From Citrobacter amalonaticus Y19 (GTDB lineage: Bacteria > Pseudomonadota > Gammaproteobacteria > Enterobacterales > Enterobacteriaceae), in assembly GCF_000981805.1 (NCBI RefSeq), contig NZ_CP011132.1:1984001-2048000 (forward strand): DNA of 64,000 nt. The letters run 5' to 3'. The notes beneath the pieces are model-generated. The model made no database searches, was not told the origin of the DNA, and saw only the letters and a list, made by a program, of their open reading frames with translations. The translations under genes and the position numbers were made by a program. Positions 24,895 to 33,936 of this stretch are shown in pieces; positions within the stretch are counted from its first letter, which is position 1, and each line of letters begins with the position of its first letter.

Positions 24895-26400
24895 ATGAAA
24901 GATAAAATACTCACGATCGATGTTGGCACTGGCAGTACTCGCGCAGCGATTCTGCATGTCGATGGCACCATGGTCGGCTTTGCTCAAAGAGAGTATGAGC
25001 AGACGACGCCACAGGCGGGCTGGTCAGAACAGTCCCCTTCTTTATGGTGGCAGAACGCCTGTGAATGCGTACGCGAGGTTCTCTACCGCTATCCTGAAAC
25101 GGCTTCGCAGATAGCGGTCATCGGCGTTTGCGGGCAGATGCATGGAACCGTGCTGTTGGACAATCATGGCGAACTGGTTGAAGACAGGGCGCTATTGTGG
25201 AATGACAAACGCAGCCAACCGCAGGTTGACGCCTTTGTTGCGCGTGAAGGGCGGGAAAAATGGCTGTCGCATTTAAATAACCCGCCTGCGGCCGCCTGGC
25301 CCGCATTCAAATTAGCCTGGTGGCGAGAGCATAAGCCAGAGAGTTGGTCGAAAATCGCCACTGTCTTTATGCCGAAGGATTACATCAATTTCATGTTAAC
25401 CGGCGCGCTGGCGACCGATTATAGTGAAGCATCCTGTTATTTTCTGATGGACAGCGTGACCCGCCAATGGTCTGCCCAGGCCTGCGCTCTGTTTGGCTTA
25501 CGCGTTGAGCAATTGCCGGCGCTGAAGTTATCCAGCGATATCATTGGCTACGTGACGCCGGACGCCTCCCGTCTGACCAACCTCCCAGGCGGGATCCCGG
25601 TTGTGGCAGGAACATCTGATATGGCAGCCTCCCTGCTGGGCTCTGGGGTGTATGAACCGGGGATGGCATCCGACTCGACAGGGACATCGACGTTACTCAC
25701 GGTCGTCGCAAAAAACCCGTTACAGCATCCCCTGGTTAATAATCTTCATCTGGCCAACGCTGCCTGGGGCGGATTCACTATTCTGGATGCTGGCGGCGAT
25801 GCGGTTCGCTGGGCGCGGCTGGCGCTTGCCGACAATCAGATTACGCACCCGCAGCTTTTACAGGAAGCAGCAGAGGTACAGGCGGGCGCTAAAGGGCTGC
25901 TATTTCTTCCCTATCTGACGGGAGAGCGACTGGCTGAAAAAAATAATTCGCGCGCGCAGTTCTTCGGCTTGCAACGAAAACATCGCCGCGGTCATTTATT
26001 TCGTGCGGTCCTGGAAGGCGTGGCTTTTGCTTCCTGGCGCAATCTTCGCCAGTTACAGGCGTGCGGGCAATACCCTGAACAAATGATCGCTTCCGGCGGT
26101 GGCGCACGCAGCCCACTATGGCTTGAAATCAAAGCGGCGGCATACAATCTCCCGATATTATCTACGCGTAATCAGGAGAATGGCGTCACCGGATGCGGTA
26201 TTATCGCAGGGGTTGGCGTGGGGCTGTACGCTGATTTTGCCAGCGGCGTGCGGCAGACGGTTCAGTTCGACAAACTGATTTCGCCAGATCCTCGCCTGCG
26301 GGATTATTACCAGGCCTGCACTGAGCTTTTTGATACGCTCTACCAGCAGTCCGCCGCCTTTTATGACAGGCTGGATGTCCTGAGCGCAGGACCAGACTAA
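24895..26400 (+). CDS. FGGY-family carbohydrate kinase (xylulokinase-like)
   Basis: A 501-residue kinase with the FGGY two-domain actin-like fold: the N-terminal phosphate loop TIDVGTGSTRAAI (residues 8-20), the substrate segment GVCGQMHG (77-84), the catalytic Asp in VAGTSDMAAS (D242), the adenosine region DSTGTSTLL and the C-terminal ASGGGARSPLWLEIKA. The family phosphorylates ketoses, polyols and related sugars. GQMHG resembles xylulokinase, but overall identity to XylB is not obvious. It starts at ATG 24895 with GGAG six bases upstream. It should phosphorylate the sugar taken in by the FHS permease before the DeoC-like aldolase cleaves it. Confidence 0.88.
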   Translation: MKDKILTIDVGTGSTRAAILHVDGTMVGFAQREYEQTTPQAGWSEQSPSLWWQNACECVREVLYRYPETASQIAVIGVCGQMHGTVLLDNHGELVEDRALLWNDKRSQPQVDAFVAREGREKWLSHLNNPPAAAWPAFKLAWWREHKPESWSKIATVFMPKDYINFMLTGALATDYSEASCYFLMDSVTRQWSAQACALFGLRVEQLPALKLSSDIIGYVTPDASRLTNLPGGIPVVAGTSDMAASLLGSGVYEPGMASDSTGTSTLLTVVAKNPLQHPLVNNLHLANAAWGGFTILDAGGDAVRWARLALADNQITHPQLLQEAAEVQAGAKGLLFLPYLTGERLAEKNNSRAQFFGLQRKHRRGHLFRAVLEGVAFASWRNLRQLQACGQYPEQMIASGGGARSPLWLEIKAAAYNLPILSTRNQENGVTGCGIIAGVGVGLYADFASGVRQTVQFDKLISPDPRLRDYYQACTELFDTLYQQSAAFYDRLDVLSAGPD

Positions 26401-26452
26401 AGATAAGCCAGCGCGCTATCGTGCGGAACGCGCCGTAAATAAGAGAGGAAGA

Positions 26453-27226
26453 ATGTTTGCAGAAGAAAGACAGGAGAAGTTGCTCAGTATTCTCAGGGAA
26501 AAACGCAAAGTCACTGTTTCTGAAATGTGCGATCTCTTTAATGTGTCCGGCGCAACCATTCGAGCCGATCTCCGTCAGCTGGAAGATGAAGGGTTGCTTA
26601 CCCGAACGCATGGCGGTGCCGTTCTCCGCACGCGGGCGAGTTTTGAACAGGCCTCTGACACCCGCGAAATTGTCAACCTGAGCGCGAAGGAACGGATTGG
26701 TCAACGCGCTGCGGCGCTGGTTGAAGATGGCGACATTATTGTGCTGGATACGGGCACAACGACCCTGCACATTGCGCGCAATATCCGCGATCGACAGAAC
26801 GTGACCGTGGTGACCAATGATTATCAGATCGCCCGCGAACTGGAATCCAGCCCCTCCATCCAGACCATCCTGCTGGGCGGGATCGTGAAGAAAGGATACC
26901 ACTGTGTTGTGGCGATCAACGGACGGTCCATTCTCGATACGCTGAACGTCGATAAAGCGTTTATGGGTACCAATTCGCTCTCGCTGAAACAGGGCGCCTG
27001 CGTGGCTGATATTATGCTGGCCGAAACGAAACGGGGCATGGTTGAGCATGCAAGCCAGGTGATTATCGTCTGCGACTACAGCAAACTGAAGAACACGTCA
27101 CTGGCTCAATTTACTTCAGCAGAGCGAATCAATACCATCGTGATTGATCGCGTACCCGATGAGGCAGCAGAGTATCGCAATGCAGGGATACAGATTATTT
27201 CCCTGGAAGAAGAGGCTCGTCTGTAG
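26453..27226 (+). CDS. DeoR-family transcriptional repressor
   Basis: A 257-residue regulator. The N-terminal DeoR helix-turn-helix spans about residues 6-57 (VSEMCDLFNVSGATIRADLR, then LTRTHGGAV). The C-terminal sugar-phosphate sensor has IVLDTGTTTLHIARN, VTNDYQIARELES, LLGGIVKK and the KAFMGTNSLS region. A GAGAGGAAG ribosome site precedes ATG 26453. As the last gene of the aldolase-kinase operon it probably represses both divergent operons through the CAAATGAAA sites and is released by the phosphorylated substrate. Confidence 0.9.
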   Translation: MFAEERQEKLLSILREKRKVTVSEMCDLFNVSGATIRADLRQLEDEGLLTRTHGGAVLRTRASFEQASDTREIVNLSAKERIGQRAAALVEDGDIIVLDTGTTTLHIARNIRDRQNVTVVTNDYQIARELESSPSIQTILLGGIVKKGYHCVVAINGRSILDTLNVDKAFMGTNSLSLKQGACVADIMLAETKRGMVEHASQVIIVCDYSKLKNTSLAQFTSAERINTIVIDRVPDEAAEYRNAGIQIISLEEEARL

Positions 27227-27243
27227 ACGTTGGCGTGGGGAAA

Positions 27244-27275
27244 TGCCCGGATGCGGCGACGGCCTTATCCGGGCT
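27244..27275. repeat. Single REP element
   Basis: GCCCGGATGCGGCGAC followed by GGCCTTATCCGGGC forms a REP-type hairpin in the gap between the convergent DeoR-type gene and the GH105 gene. No other terminator is evident there. Confidence 0.75.
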
Positions 27276-27320
27276 TCCCGTCCCGTCGTCCCGGAGTGCG
27301 ACGCGCTCCAGGAAGACGGA

Positions 27321-28460
27321 TCAGAAGTACTTGCGTAAATACTCCGTCAGACACAGCATCGCCATCGCCTGACCGTAAGGCATCGAGGTTAATGGGATCG
27401 CCCGATAGAAATCGAGGTCGTGGCCCATTCCCGTACCGAACGAAGTCTGTAGCAACTCCCCTTGCGGTGAAATGTTCCGTACAATTCCGCGAATCGCTTT
27501 TTCCGCCACATCAGCATAGTCTGCGCTGACATAGCGCTTACGCACGGCTTTTAAAATCCCGTAGGCGAACCCGGCGGTGGCCGAGGCTTCCAGGTAGGAG
27601 TGCGGGTCGTCAAGCAGCGTGTGCCACAGTCCGCTCTCATCCTGACAGTTCGCCAGCGCGGCAATCTGTGCATTCAGCACCTGCACCAGATAGCGACGTA
27701 CGGCGTTGTTTTCCGGCAAATCCACCAGTTCGAGGAAATCCGGGATCACAATGGTGAGCCAGCTATTACCGCGAGCCCAGCGGGCATTGGCAAAGTTATG
27801 ATGACCGTCGTAATTCCAGCCGTGGAACCACAGACCGGTCTCCCGATCCATCAGATTCTGTACGTGCAGCAGAAACTGATAGGTCGCCTCTTCCACATAT
27901 TCAGGACGGTTAAGCAACTGTCCGATTTTCGCCAGCGGTAATACCGTCATCATCAACGTGTCATCCCACATCTGCTGATGGTTCTCTTCCGCCAGCGTGA
28001 TGTGCTGCATGCCGCCGTGATCGGTACGCGGCATTTCATACATTGCCCATTCCGCCCAAGCGTCGAGCCACGGCAGATAAGCCGGATTACGTGTCTCCTC
28101 ATAGCGATACGCCAGAGTCAAAAACGGCGCCATCGTATTGACGTTTTTGGTCGTCGTCCCTTCAGCAAAACGGTCAGCGAACCAGTTGTCGATGATATCG
28201 CGCATCGTCTCATCGCCGGTCTGCTGGTAGTACTGATACATCCCATACAGCCCGACGCCGTGCGTCCATTCCCACCCTGCCCAACCTTTGGTGTCAATCA
28301 CGCGTCCGTCGTCCAGGCGCAGCAGAAATTGACCCGTCTCGTCCTTGATGTTCACCAGATTGTTCGTCACCGTCTGAATTAACGCTTCCAGCGCTTCCCG
28401 GGAGATAAAACGTTCCGGTTGACGCAGTAACGGGCTATGTTTGACAGGCCAAACCTTCAT
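27321..28460 (-). CDS. GH105 unsaturated rhamnogalacturonyl hydrolase (YteR/RhiN-like)
   Basis: A 379-residue (alpha/alpha)6-barrel glycoside hydrolase of the GH88/GH105 type. Family members remove the unsaturated uronic residue left by rhamnogalacturonan lyases, using hydration of the double bond. Recognisable blocks are TKGWAGWEWTHGVGLYGMY, HQQMWDDTLMMTVLPLAKIG (the Asp pair near 166-167 includes the catalytic acid), NARWARGNSWLTI and LEASATAGFAYG. No signal peptide is seen, so it acts in the cytosol on imported oligosaccharides. It lies four bases after the transporter gene, so they form a two-gene operon. Confidence 0.88.
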   Translation of the reverse strand: MKVWPVKHSPLLRQPERFISREALEALIQTVTNNLVNIKDETGQFLLRLDDGRVIDTKGWAGWEWTHGVGLYGMYQYYQQTGDETMRDIIDNWFADRFAEGTTTKNVNTMAPFLTLAYRYEETRNPAYLPWLDAWAEWAMYEMPRTDHGGMQHITLAEENHQQMWDDTLMMTVLPLAKIGQLLNRPEYVEEATYQFLLHVQNLMDRETGLWFHGWNYDGHHNFANARWARGNSWLTIVIPDFLELVDLPENNAVRRYLVQVLNAQIAALANCQDESGLWHTLLDDPHSYLEASATAGFAYGILKAVRKRYVSADYADVAEKAIRGIVRNISPQGELLQTSFGTGMGHDLDFYRAIPLTSMPYGQAMAMLCLTEYLRKYF

Positions 28461-28464
28461 ATCC

Positions 28465-30048
28465 TTAACCTCTGTTGTAAGTCGAATTCAAAATCGCGGC
28501 CTGCTTCAGTGAAGGAGCCGTGGGTTTATTACGATTCAGGTAACCAATATTGTTGTTACCCCAAAGTGATTCATACGGCAGTCCGGCGAGCATCTCGACG
28601 GTGGCGCGCGCCTGCGGCGTAATGCTTTCCGGCAGTGCGCAACCTGATTCGCGCATTTTCGCTGTCTCTTCGCGCAGCGTGCTGTGGGTTTGTAAATTCA
28701 GTTTGAAGCGCAGGGAGACCAGGAAGCCGCAGGCCAGCACCAGTAGCGTACCGCAACTGAGGATTAGCAGGATGGTATGGCTGACCGCTTCGGGTTGCGT
28801 GCTCTGTCCTGAGACAAAGCCCGACATTTGCATGACAATCCCGACCAGCATCACCGCCCCTGCCTGTGACGCTTTACGCGTCAGGGTCATGATCCCGGCG
28901 AAGATCCCTTCGCGGCGTTGACCAGTAATGACTTCATCCACATCCGCAATGTAGGTGTAGGTGTTCCACGGTACATAGTTGATACCGCCGCGTCCCAGAC
29001 CCGCCACCGCAGAAACCAGCAGCAACAGGGAGTACGCATCGCTCAATCCGGCGTAGTAAAGCACTGCATAGGAGAGTGAACTCAGACCGAACAGTACCAC
29101 GACCACCCGATAGGACGGCGCGGGCCCAAAACGGATACATAGCGGGATCATGGCAATGACCGCAATAAACTGGAAGATGGCCATCGTACCAAGCAGATTC
29201 GACGCCATTGACGCCTCCTGCATCAGGACAAACACCACGTAATAGGTAAAGACGGCGTTGAACACGTCCTGGGCAATATAGCCGCCGAGGTACATCCCCA
29301 GATGCTGACGGAAAATCTTAATCCGCAGTGTGGAACTCAACTCCACGAACAGGCGGTTCATGCTCTGGCTGAACGTCAGGCTCTTTTTCTCTTCTTCCGC
29401 ACGTAACGCCGCTTCAGTCCACGCTTCACGCGGGCGTTCCCAGGTAAAGAACCAGACAAAGGTCAGCATTAATGCGCACAGCACCGAGAACACGAGGCTT
29501 GCATAAAAGAAGGAGATCGGGTTGTGCTTACCGAAAGCGGTTAACAAAATGCCGGGCAGGAAAGAGGCCAGAATAGCGGACATTTGCGCCATACCGATAC
29601 GCGCACCGGAAAACTTAGTTTTCTGTTTGAAATCATCGGTCATTTCCGGCACCAGCGTCTCGTAAGGCACCAGGATCATGGTATAGACAATATCAAACAG
29701 CAAATAGGTCAGCAGGTAATACCAGAAGCTCATATCCCCTACCCACATCAGCGAGTAGCTGAATACGCACGGGATCCCCAACAAGATAAAGAATTTACGC
29801 CGCCCAAAACGCTTGCCGAACCAGGTGGAGCCGAAGTTATCGGTCAAAAAGCCCATCAGCGGACTGACGACGGCATCCAGCACCCTTGCCGCGGCAAAGA
29901 TAAAGGTCGCTTCGATGGGAGAAAGCCCGCAGAAGGTGGTATAGAAATAGAGCAGCCAGGCCGCCGTGAGCGCCGTAGTACCTGCACCCAGGAAATCGCC
30001 TGAGCCATAGGCGAAATAATTCACCAATCCAATTTTACGTGTCTTCAT
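28465..30048 (-). CDS. GPH-family oligosaccharide/rhamnogalacturonide transporter
   Basis: A 527-residue permease of the glycoside-pentoside-hexuronide:cation symporter (MFS_2) family with about 12 membrane spans. The N-terminal LVNYFAYGSGDFLGAG and the GFLTDNFGSTWFGKRFGRRK loop are typical of the group. A long hydrophilic C-terminal tail of about 75 residues follows the last span. Pairing with GH105 argues for import of unsaturated rhamnogalacturonan disaccharides (RhiT-like), which is inferred. I start at ATG 30048 (MKTRKIGLVNYF); the in-frame ATG at 30099 adds 17 polar residues. Confidence 0.87.
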   Translation of the reverse strand: MKTRKIGLVNYFAYGSGDFLGAGTTALTAAWLLYFYTTFCGLSPIEATFIFAAARVLDAVVSPLMGFLTDNFGSTWFGKRFGRRKFFILLGIPCVFSYSLMWVGDMSFWYYLLTYLLFDIVYTMILVPYETLVPEMTDDFKQKTKFSGARIGMAQMSAILASFLPGILLTAFGKHNPISFFYASLVFSVLCALMLTFVWFFTWERPREAWTEAALRAEEEKKSLTFSQSMNRLFVELSSTLRIKIFRQHLGMYLGGYIAQDVFNAVFTYYVVFVLMQEASMASNLLGTMAIFQFIAVIAMIPLCIRFGPAPSYRVVVVLFGLSSLSYAVLYYAGLSDAYSLLLLVSAVAGLGRGGINYVPWNTYTYIADVDEVITGQRREGIFAGIMTLTRKASQAGAVMLVGIVMQMSGFVSGQSTQPEAVSHTILLILSCGTLLVLACGFLVSLRFKLNLQTHSTLREETAKMRESGCALPESITPQARATVEMLAGLPYESLWGNNNIGYLNRNKPTAPSLKQAAILNSTYNRG

Positions 30049-30151
30049 TACCGTTAACCCTGCAAATGGTTGGGAGACTCCCTGCGGTGGCTGCGCCAAA
30101 GGGAGTACTTACACGGCTACAGTAGAAGCTTACAAAGTGGGATACCTTTTC

Positions 30152-30186
30152 GTTTTTGCCATCGGTGAGAGTGAAATGGCAAAAAC
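30152..30186. promoter_or_regulatory. Inverted repeat upstream of the GPH transporter, candidate operator
   Basis: GTTTTTGCCAT (30152-30162) and ATGGCAAAAAC (30176-30186) are exact inverted repeats around 13 bases, about 105-140 bases upstream of the transporter start. No local regulator gene is present, so the binding protein would be encoded elsewhere. It does not resemble the KdgR consensus. Confidence 0.45.
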
Positions 30187-30309
30187 ACAAAGAGACCGGC
30201 AACACGTGTCACCGATTTATAAAACAGCGTTTCTTTTCAATCAAAAGATAGGATTAAAAATGCGAGTCAGGCAGCAATTTAGCCTGCTGCCTGATGAGGG
30301 GAATAACCG

Positions 30310-30702
30310 TTACTGATAGTTCACAATCACCTGATTGCTCTGGACTTTTAATGCGGGAATTAAACGACCGCCACCGGGAACCTCCCAGATGAAACGCAGC
30401 GGTTCAACGGCGGGCACGTTGCTGAACGCCAGCGTGGTACCGCTCTGCCCCTCTATCTCCACGCAGCGGGATTGCGAACATAAGCGCACCCGCAAGCCAG
30501 CAGGCGTTGGGCCATTCAGCTCATAACGCCAGGCGACCAGCGTCATCAGGCCAGAGACGGGCTGGCTGGATGAAAGCGGCGCCGACGAGGCCGACACCCC
30601 GCGATGATTCAGGGTTATGCCGATACTGCTGGCCTGCCACGCCCCTTCCCCGGCAGCCTGTACCGTCAGCGGGAAGAGTAGTAGCCACAAAAGTTTGCGC
30701 AT
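30310..30702 (-). CDS. flhE: Flagellar protein FlhE
   Basis: Periplasmic protein that plugs or controls proton leakage through the flagellar export apparatus; loss alters swarming. The 130 residues equal E. coli FlhE. A Sec signal peptide (MRKLLWLLLFPLTVQAAG) is followed by a small beta-rich domain with one Cys pair (LCSQSRCVEIEG). Its ATG overlaps the flhA stop, making it the last gene of flhBAE. Confidence 0.95.
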   Translation of the reverse strand: MRKLLWLLLFPLTVQAAGEGAWQASSIGITLNHRGVSASSAPLSSSQPVSGLMTLVAWRYELNGPTPAGLRVRLCSQSRCVEIEGQSGTTLAFSNVPAVEPLRFIWEVPGGGRLIPALKVQSNQVIVNYQ

Positions 30703-32780
30703 TATTTACCTCCAATGGTCGCCGTCATGCGGATGTTACGGTTATCGGACAACTCCATGTTCGACAGCACCACCAGTTGCGGCAAACTGCGGCGCAGGAA
30801 ACGCGACAGCAACGGACGCAACGCATGGTTAACCAACAGCACCGGCGGCGCACCCAGCATCTCCTGACGGGACAGCGCCTCCTGGGTTTGTGCCAGCAAC
30901 CGGTCGGCAAGACCCGGCTCCAGTCCGCCGCCGCCCTGTAGCGCCTGCAACAACAGACGTTCCAGCGCGGTGTCGAGGCCAATCACACTCACTTCATGGT
31001 TGCCCGGGAACCACTGCTGGGTAATAGCGCGCCCCAGCGCCACGCGAACCACCGCCGTGAGCTCATGCGGATCGCTCTGCAATGGCGCATGTTCCGCCAG
31101 CGTTTCCAGAATGGTGCGCATATCGCGAATCGGCACTTTTTCATCCAGCAGATTCTGCAACACTTTATGCAGCGTGGTCAGAGTCACCACGCCTGGCACT
31201 AAATCTTCGGTCAGCTTCGGCATTTCCTGCGACACGCGATCCAGCAGTTGCTGCGCTTCCTGGCGACCGAACAGCTCAGACGCGTACTGGCCAATCAGGT
31301 GGTTCAGATGGGTAGCGACCACGGTACTGGCTTCCACCACGGTAAAGCCCTGAATCTGCGCCTGCTCTTTTAAGGCGCTTTCAATCCAGATAGCGTCCAG
31401 ACCAAATGCCGGATCCACCGTCTGCTCACCCGGTAATGTACCGGCCGCCGTACCAGGGTTGATCGCCAGCCAGCGTCCCGGATAGGCGTCGCCGCTGCCA
31501 ATCTCCACCCCTTTCATCAGAATGCGGTAATGCGCCGGTTGCAGATCCATATTGTCGCGGATGTGCACCACCGGCGGCAGAAACCCCATGTCCTGGGCGA
31601 ACTTTTTACGGATGCTGCGGATACGGCCCAGCAATTCGCCATCCTGCTGAAAATCGACCATCGGGATCAGGCGATAGCCCACTTCCATGCCGAGAGAGTC
31701 TTCCAGTTGCACATCGTTCCAGGTCGCTTCCACCACCGAGTTATTTTCCGGAACTTTAATTTGCTGCGGCTCGGCAGGCGCCTTCTGTTCGCGTCCCCGG
31801 ATCCACCAGGCCAGTCCCAGCAGCGCGGCGGTAAACATCAGGAAGACAAGGTTTGGCATGCCCGGCACCAGACCCAGCAGACCCAGCACCGCTGCACTGA
31901 GCAACATCACTCTGGGGTTACTGAACAACTGCCCGACCATCTGCTCACCGACGTCCTGATCGGTACTGACGCGGGTGACGATGACGCCCGCCGCAGTGGA
32001 GATCACCAGCGCCGGGATCTGCGCCACCAGGCCATCACCGATGGTCAGCAGGGTATAGCTTTCCGCCGCATGTCCCATGCTCATACCGTGTTGCAGCACG
32101 CCCACCAGCAGACCGCCCACGACGTTGATCACCATAATCAGAATACCGGCGATGGCGTCACCGCGAACAAACTTACTCGCACCGTCCATCGACCCGTAAA
32201 AGTCAGCTTCCTGAGTCACCTCAGAACGACGCTTTTTCGCTTCCTCTTCGCCGATAAGACCGGCGTTAAGGTCGGCGTCAATCGCCATCTGTTTACCCGG
32301 CATCCCGTCAAGGACAAAGCGCGCGCCCACTTCGGCGATACGTCCGGCGCCTTTGGTGATGACCATGAAGTTGATGATGACGAGGATAACGAACACCACG
32401 ATACCGATAGCGAAGTTACCGCCAACCAGGAAGTGGCCGAACGCTTCAACCACCTTCCCCGCCGCCGCCGCACCGGTGTGCCCTTCCATCAGAATGATAC
32501 GGGTAGAGGCGACGTTCAACGCCAGACGCAGTAGCGTGGTGAACAGCAGAATGGTCGGAAACGCGGCGAACTCCAGCGTACGCTGGGTGAACATCGCCAC
32601 CAACAGCACCATAATCGACAGCGCGATGTTAAAGGTAAACAGCAGGTCAAGGATGAACGCCGGCAGCGGCAGGACCATCATCGACAGGATCAGCAGGATG
32701 AGGATCGGCCCGGCAAGGATCTGCCACTGCGTGTTTTTTATGTTGTTGGGCAGGCGCAGCATCGCGACCAGATTAGCCAT
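30702..32780 (-). CDS. flhA: Flagellar type III export gate protein FlhA
   Basis: Major export-gate subunit of the flagellar type III secretion system. The 692 residues equal E. coli FlhA: about eight N-terminal membrane spans (residues 20-310), the FHIPEP-family cytoplasmic loop VITKGAGRIAEVGARFVLDGMPGKQMAIDADLNAG region, and a large cytoplasmic C-terminal domain that binds chaperone-substrate complexes. The start overlaps the end of flhB by eight bases. Confidence 0.98.
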   Translation of the reverse strand: MANLVAMLRLPNNIKNTQWQILAGPILILLILSMMVLPLPAFILDLLFTFNIALSIMVLLVAMFTQRTLEFAAFPTILLFTTLLRLALNVASTRIILMEGHTGAAAAGKVVEAFGHFLVGGNFAIGIVVFVILVIINFMVITKGAGRIAEVGARFVLDGMPGKQMAIDADLNAGLIGEEEAKKRRSEVTQEADFYGSMDGASKFVRGDAIAGILIMVINVVGGLLVGVLQHGMSMGHAAESYTLLTIGDGLVAQIPALVISTAAGVIVTRVSTDQDVGEQMVGQLFSNPRVMLLSAAVLGLLGLVPGMPNLVFLMFTAALLGLAWWIRGREQKAPAEPQQIKVPENNSVVEATWNDVQLEDSLGMEVGYRLIPMVDFQQDGELLGRIRSIRKKFAQDMGFLPPVVHIRDNMDLQPAHYRILMKGVEIGSGDAYPGRWLAINPGTAAGTLPGEQTVDPAFGLDAIWIESALKEQAQIQGFTVVEASTVVATHLNHLIGQYASELFGRQEAQQLLDRVSQEMPKLTEDLVPGVVTLTTLHKVLQNLLDEKVPIRDMRTILETLAEHAPLQSDPHELTAVVRVALGRAITQQWFPGNHEVSVIGLDTALERLLLQALQGGGGLEPGLADRLLAQTQEALSRQEMLGAPPVLLVNHALRPLLSRFLRRSLPQLVVLSNMELSDNRNIRMTATIGGK

Positions 32781-33936
32781 CAGTAGTCTTCTCGTTCATA
32801 AAATCCAGGGCTTCAGGCACCGGAAGATTTGCAGGTTGTGGTGGACGTTCCCCACCGGCGAGTCGCCAGCGTTTAAGCTGCCAGACCCAGGCCAGCACTT
32901 CCGCGACAGCGGCGTACAGTTGCCCCGGGATCTGCTGACCAATCTCAGCATGGCGATAAAGCGCACGCGCCAGCGGCGGCGCTTCAAGCGTGGGAATTTT
33001 GTTCTCGGCACCGATCTCACGAATGCGCAGCGCCACCAGTCCGGCCCCTTTCGCCACCACTTTCGGCGCGCTCATTTTGTTCTCGTCGTACTGCAGCGCC
33101 ACTGAATAGTGAGTAGGGTTGGTAACGATGACATCGGCGTTGGGGACATCACTCATCATGCGCCGACTCGCCGCCTGGCGCTGCATCTGTCGGATGCGCC
33201 CCTTCACGTGCGGGTCGCCTTCGTTCTGTTTAAACTCGTCGCGGATATCCTGGCGTGACATGCGCAGTTTTTTCAGATGGCTCATGATCTGGAAAATCAC
33301 GTCGAATCCGACCATCGGGATCACGCCCAGCACCACCAGCAGTGCACACAGCCCGACGAGATCCATCGCGTTGCCCATCGCCGTACGCGGGGACTCCGCC
33401 ATCAAACGCATCATCTCCGGCCAGTTGTGCCACAGATACAGCGCCGTCACGCTGCCCACCAGCGTGGACTTCAGAATCGCTTTCAGCAGTTCCGCCCCCG
33501 TCTGCGCCGAGAACATACGCTTGATGCCAGGCAGTGGGTTGAGCTTGGAAAATTTGGGTTGCAGCGATTTACCGCTAAAGACAAGACCACCGAGCATCAC
33601 CGGCGAGATCAGCGCAACGATCACCACGCCGGTTATCAACGGCAGCAGCGCGATCATCGCTTCTTTAATCAGCAATATGATTTGCCCGAGGATCAGATTG
33701 GGGTCATTGACCATGCTGTGGTCAAAGCGCAGTCCCGCTGACAGCATACCCGACAGCCGTCTGGCCAACGACTCGCCGCCAATCCAGATAATGCAAACGC
33801 CCACCAGCAAAATCAGCAGTGACGTCAGTTCTCTGGAACGGGGGATCTGCCCTTCTTCCCGCGCTTTTTCAAGTCGGTGGGGGGTGGGGGCTTCTGTTTT
33901 GTCGTCGCTCTCGCTTTCGTCCGCCACGGCCTGCAT
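32773..33936 (-). CDS. flhB: Flagellar export switch protein FlhB
   Basis: Membrane and autocleaving component of the flagellar export gate that switches substrate specificity from hook to filament. Four membrane spans are followed by the cytoplasmic domain with the NPTH self-cleavage motif (VIVTNPTHYSVAL). The 387 residues from ATG 33936 carry three extra N-terminal residues; a GTG at 33927 (VADESESDDKTEAP) would give 384, closer to the usual 382-383, so the start is uncertain. In E. coli cheZ lies directly upstream; here a fimbrial operon separates them. Confidence 0.96.
   Translation of the reverse strand: MQAVADESESDDKTEAPTPHRLEKAREEGQIPRSRELTSLLILLVGVCIIWIGGESLARRLSGMLSAGLRFDHSMVNDPNLILGQIILLIKEAMIALLPLITGVVIVALISPVMLGGLVFSGKSLQPKFSKLNPLPGIKRMFSAQTGAELLKAILKSTLVGSVTALYLWHNWPEMMRLMAESPRTAMGNAMDLVGLCALLVVLGVIPMVGFDVIFQIMSHLKKLRMSRQDIRDEFKQNEGDPHVKGRIRQMQRQAASRRMMSDVPNADVIVTNPTHYSVALQYDENKMSAPKVVAKGAGLVALRIREIGAENKIPTLEAPPLARALYRHAEIGQQIPGQLYAAVAEVLAWVWQLKRWRLAGGERPPQPANLPVPEALDFMNEKTTDG

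Noticed and set aside
31530..32534. 334-codon open frame antisense to flhA
   Set aside because: Shadow of flhA; the His/Gln-rich product is typical of reverse frames of GC-rich coding DNA.
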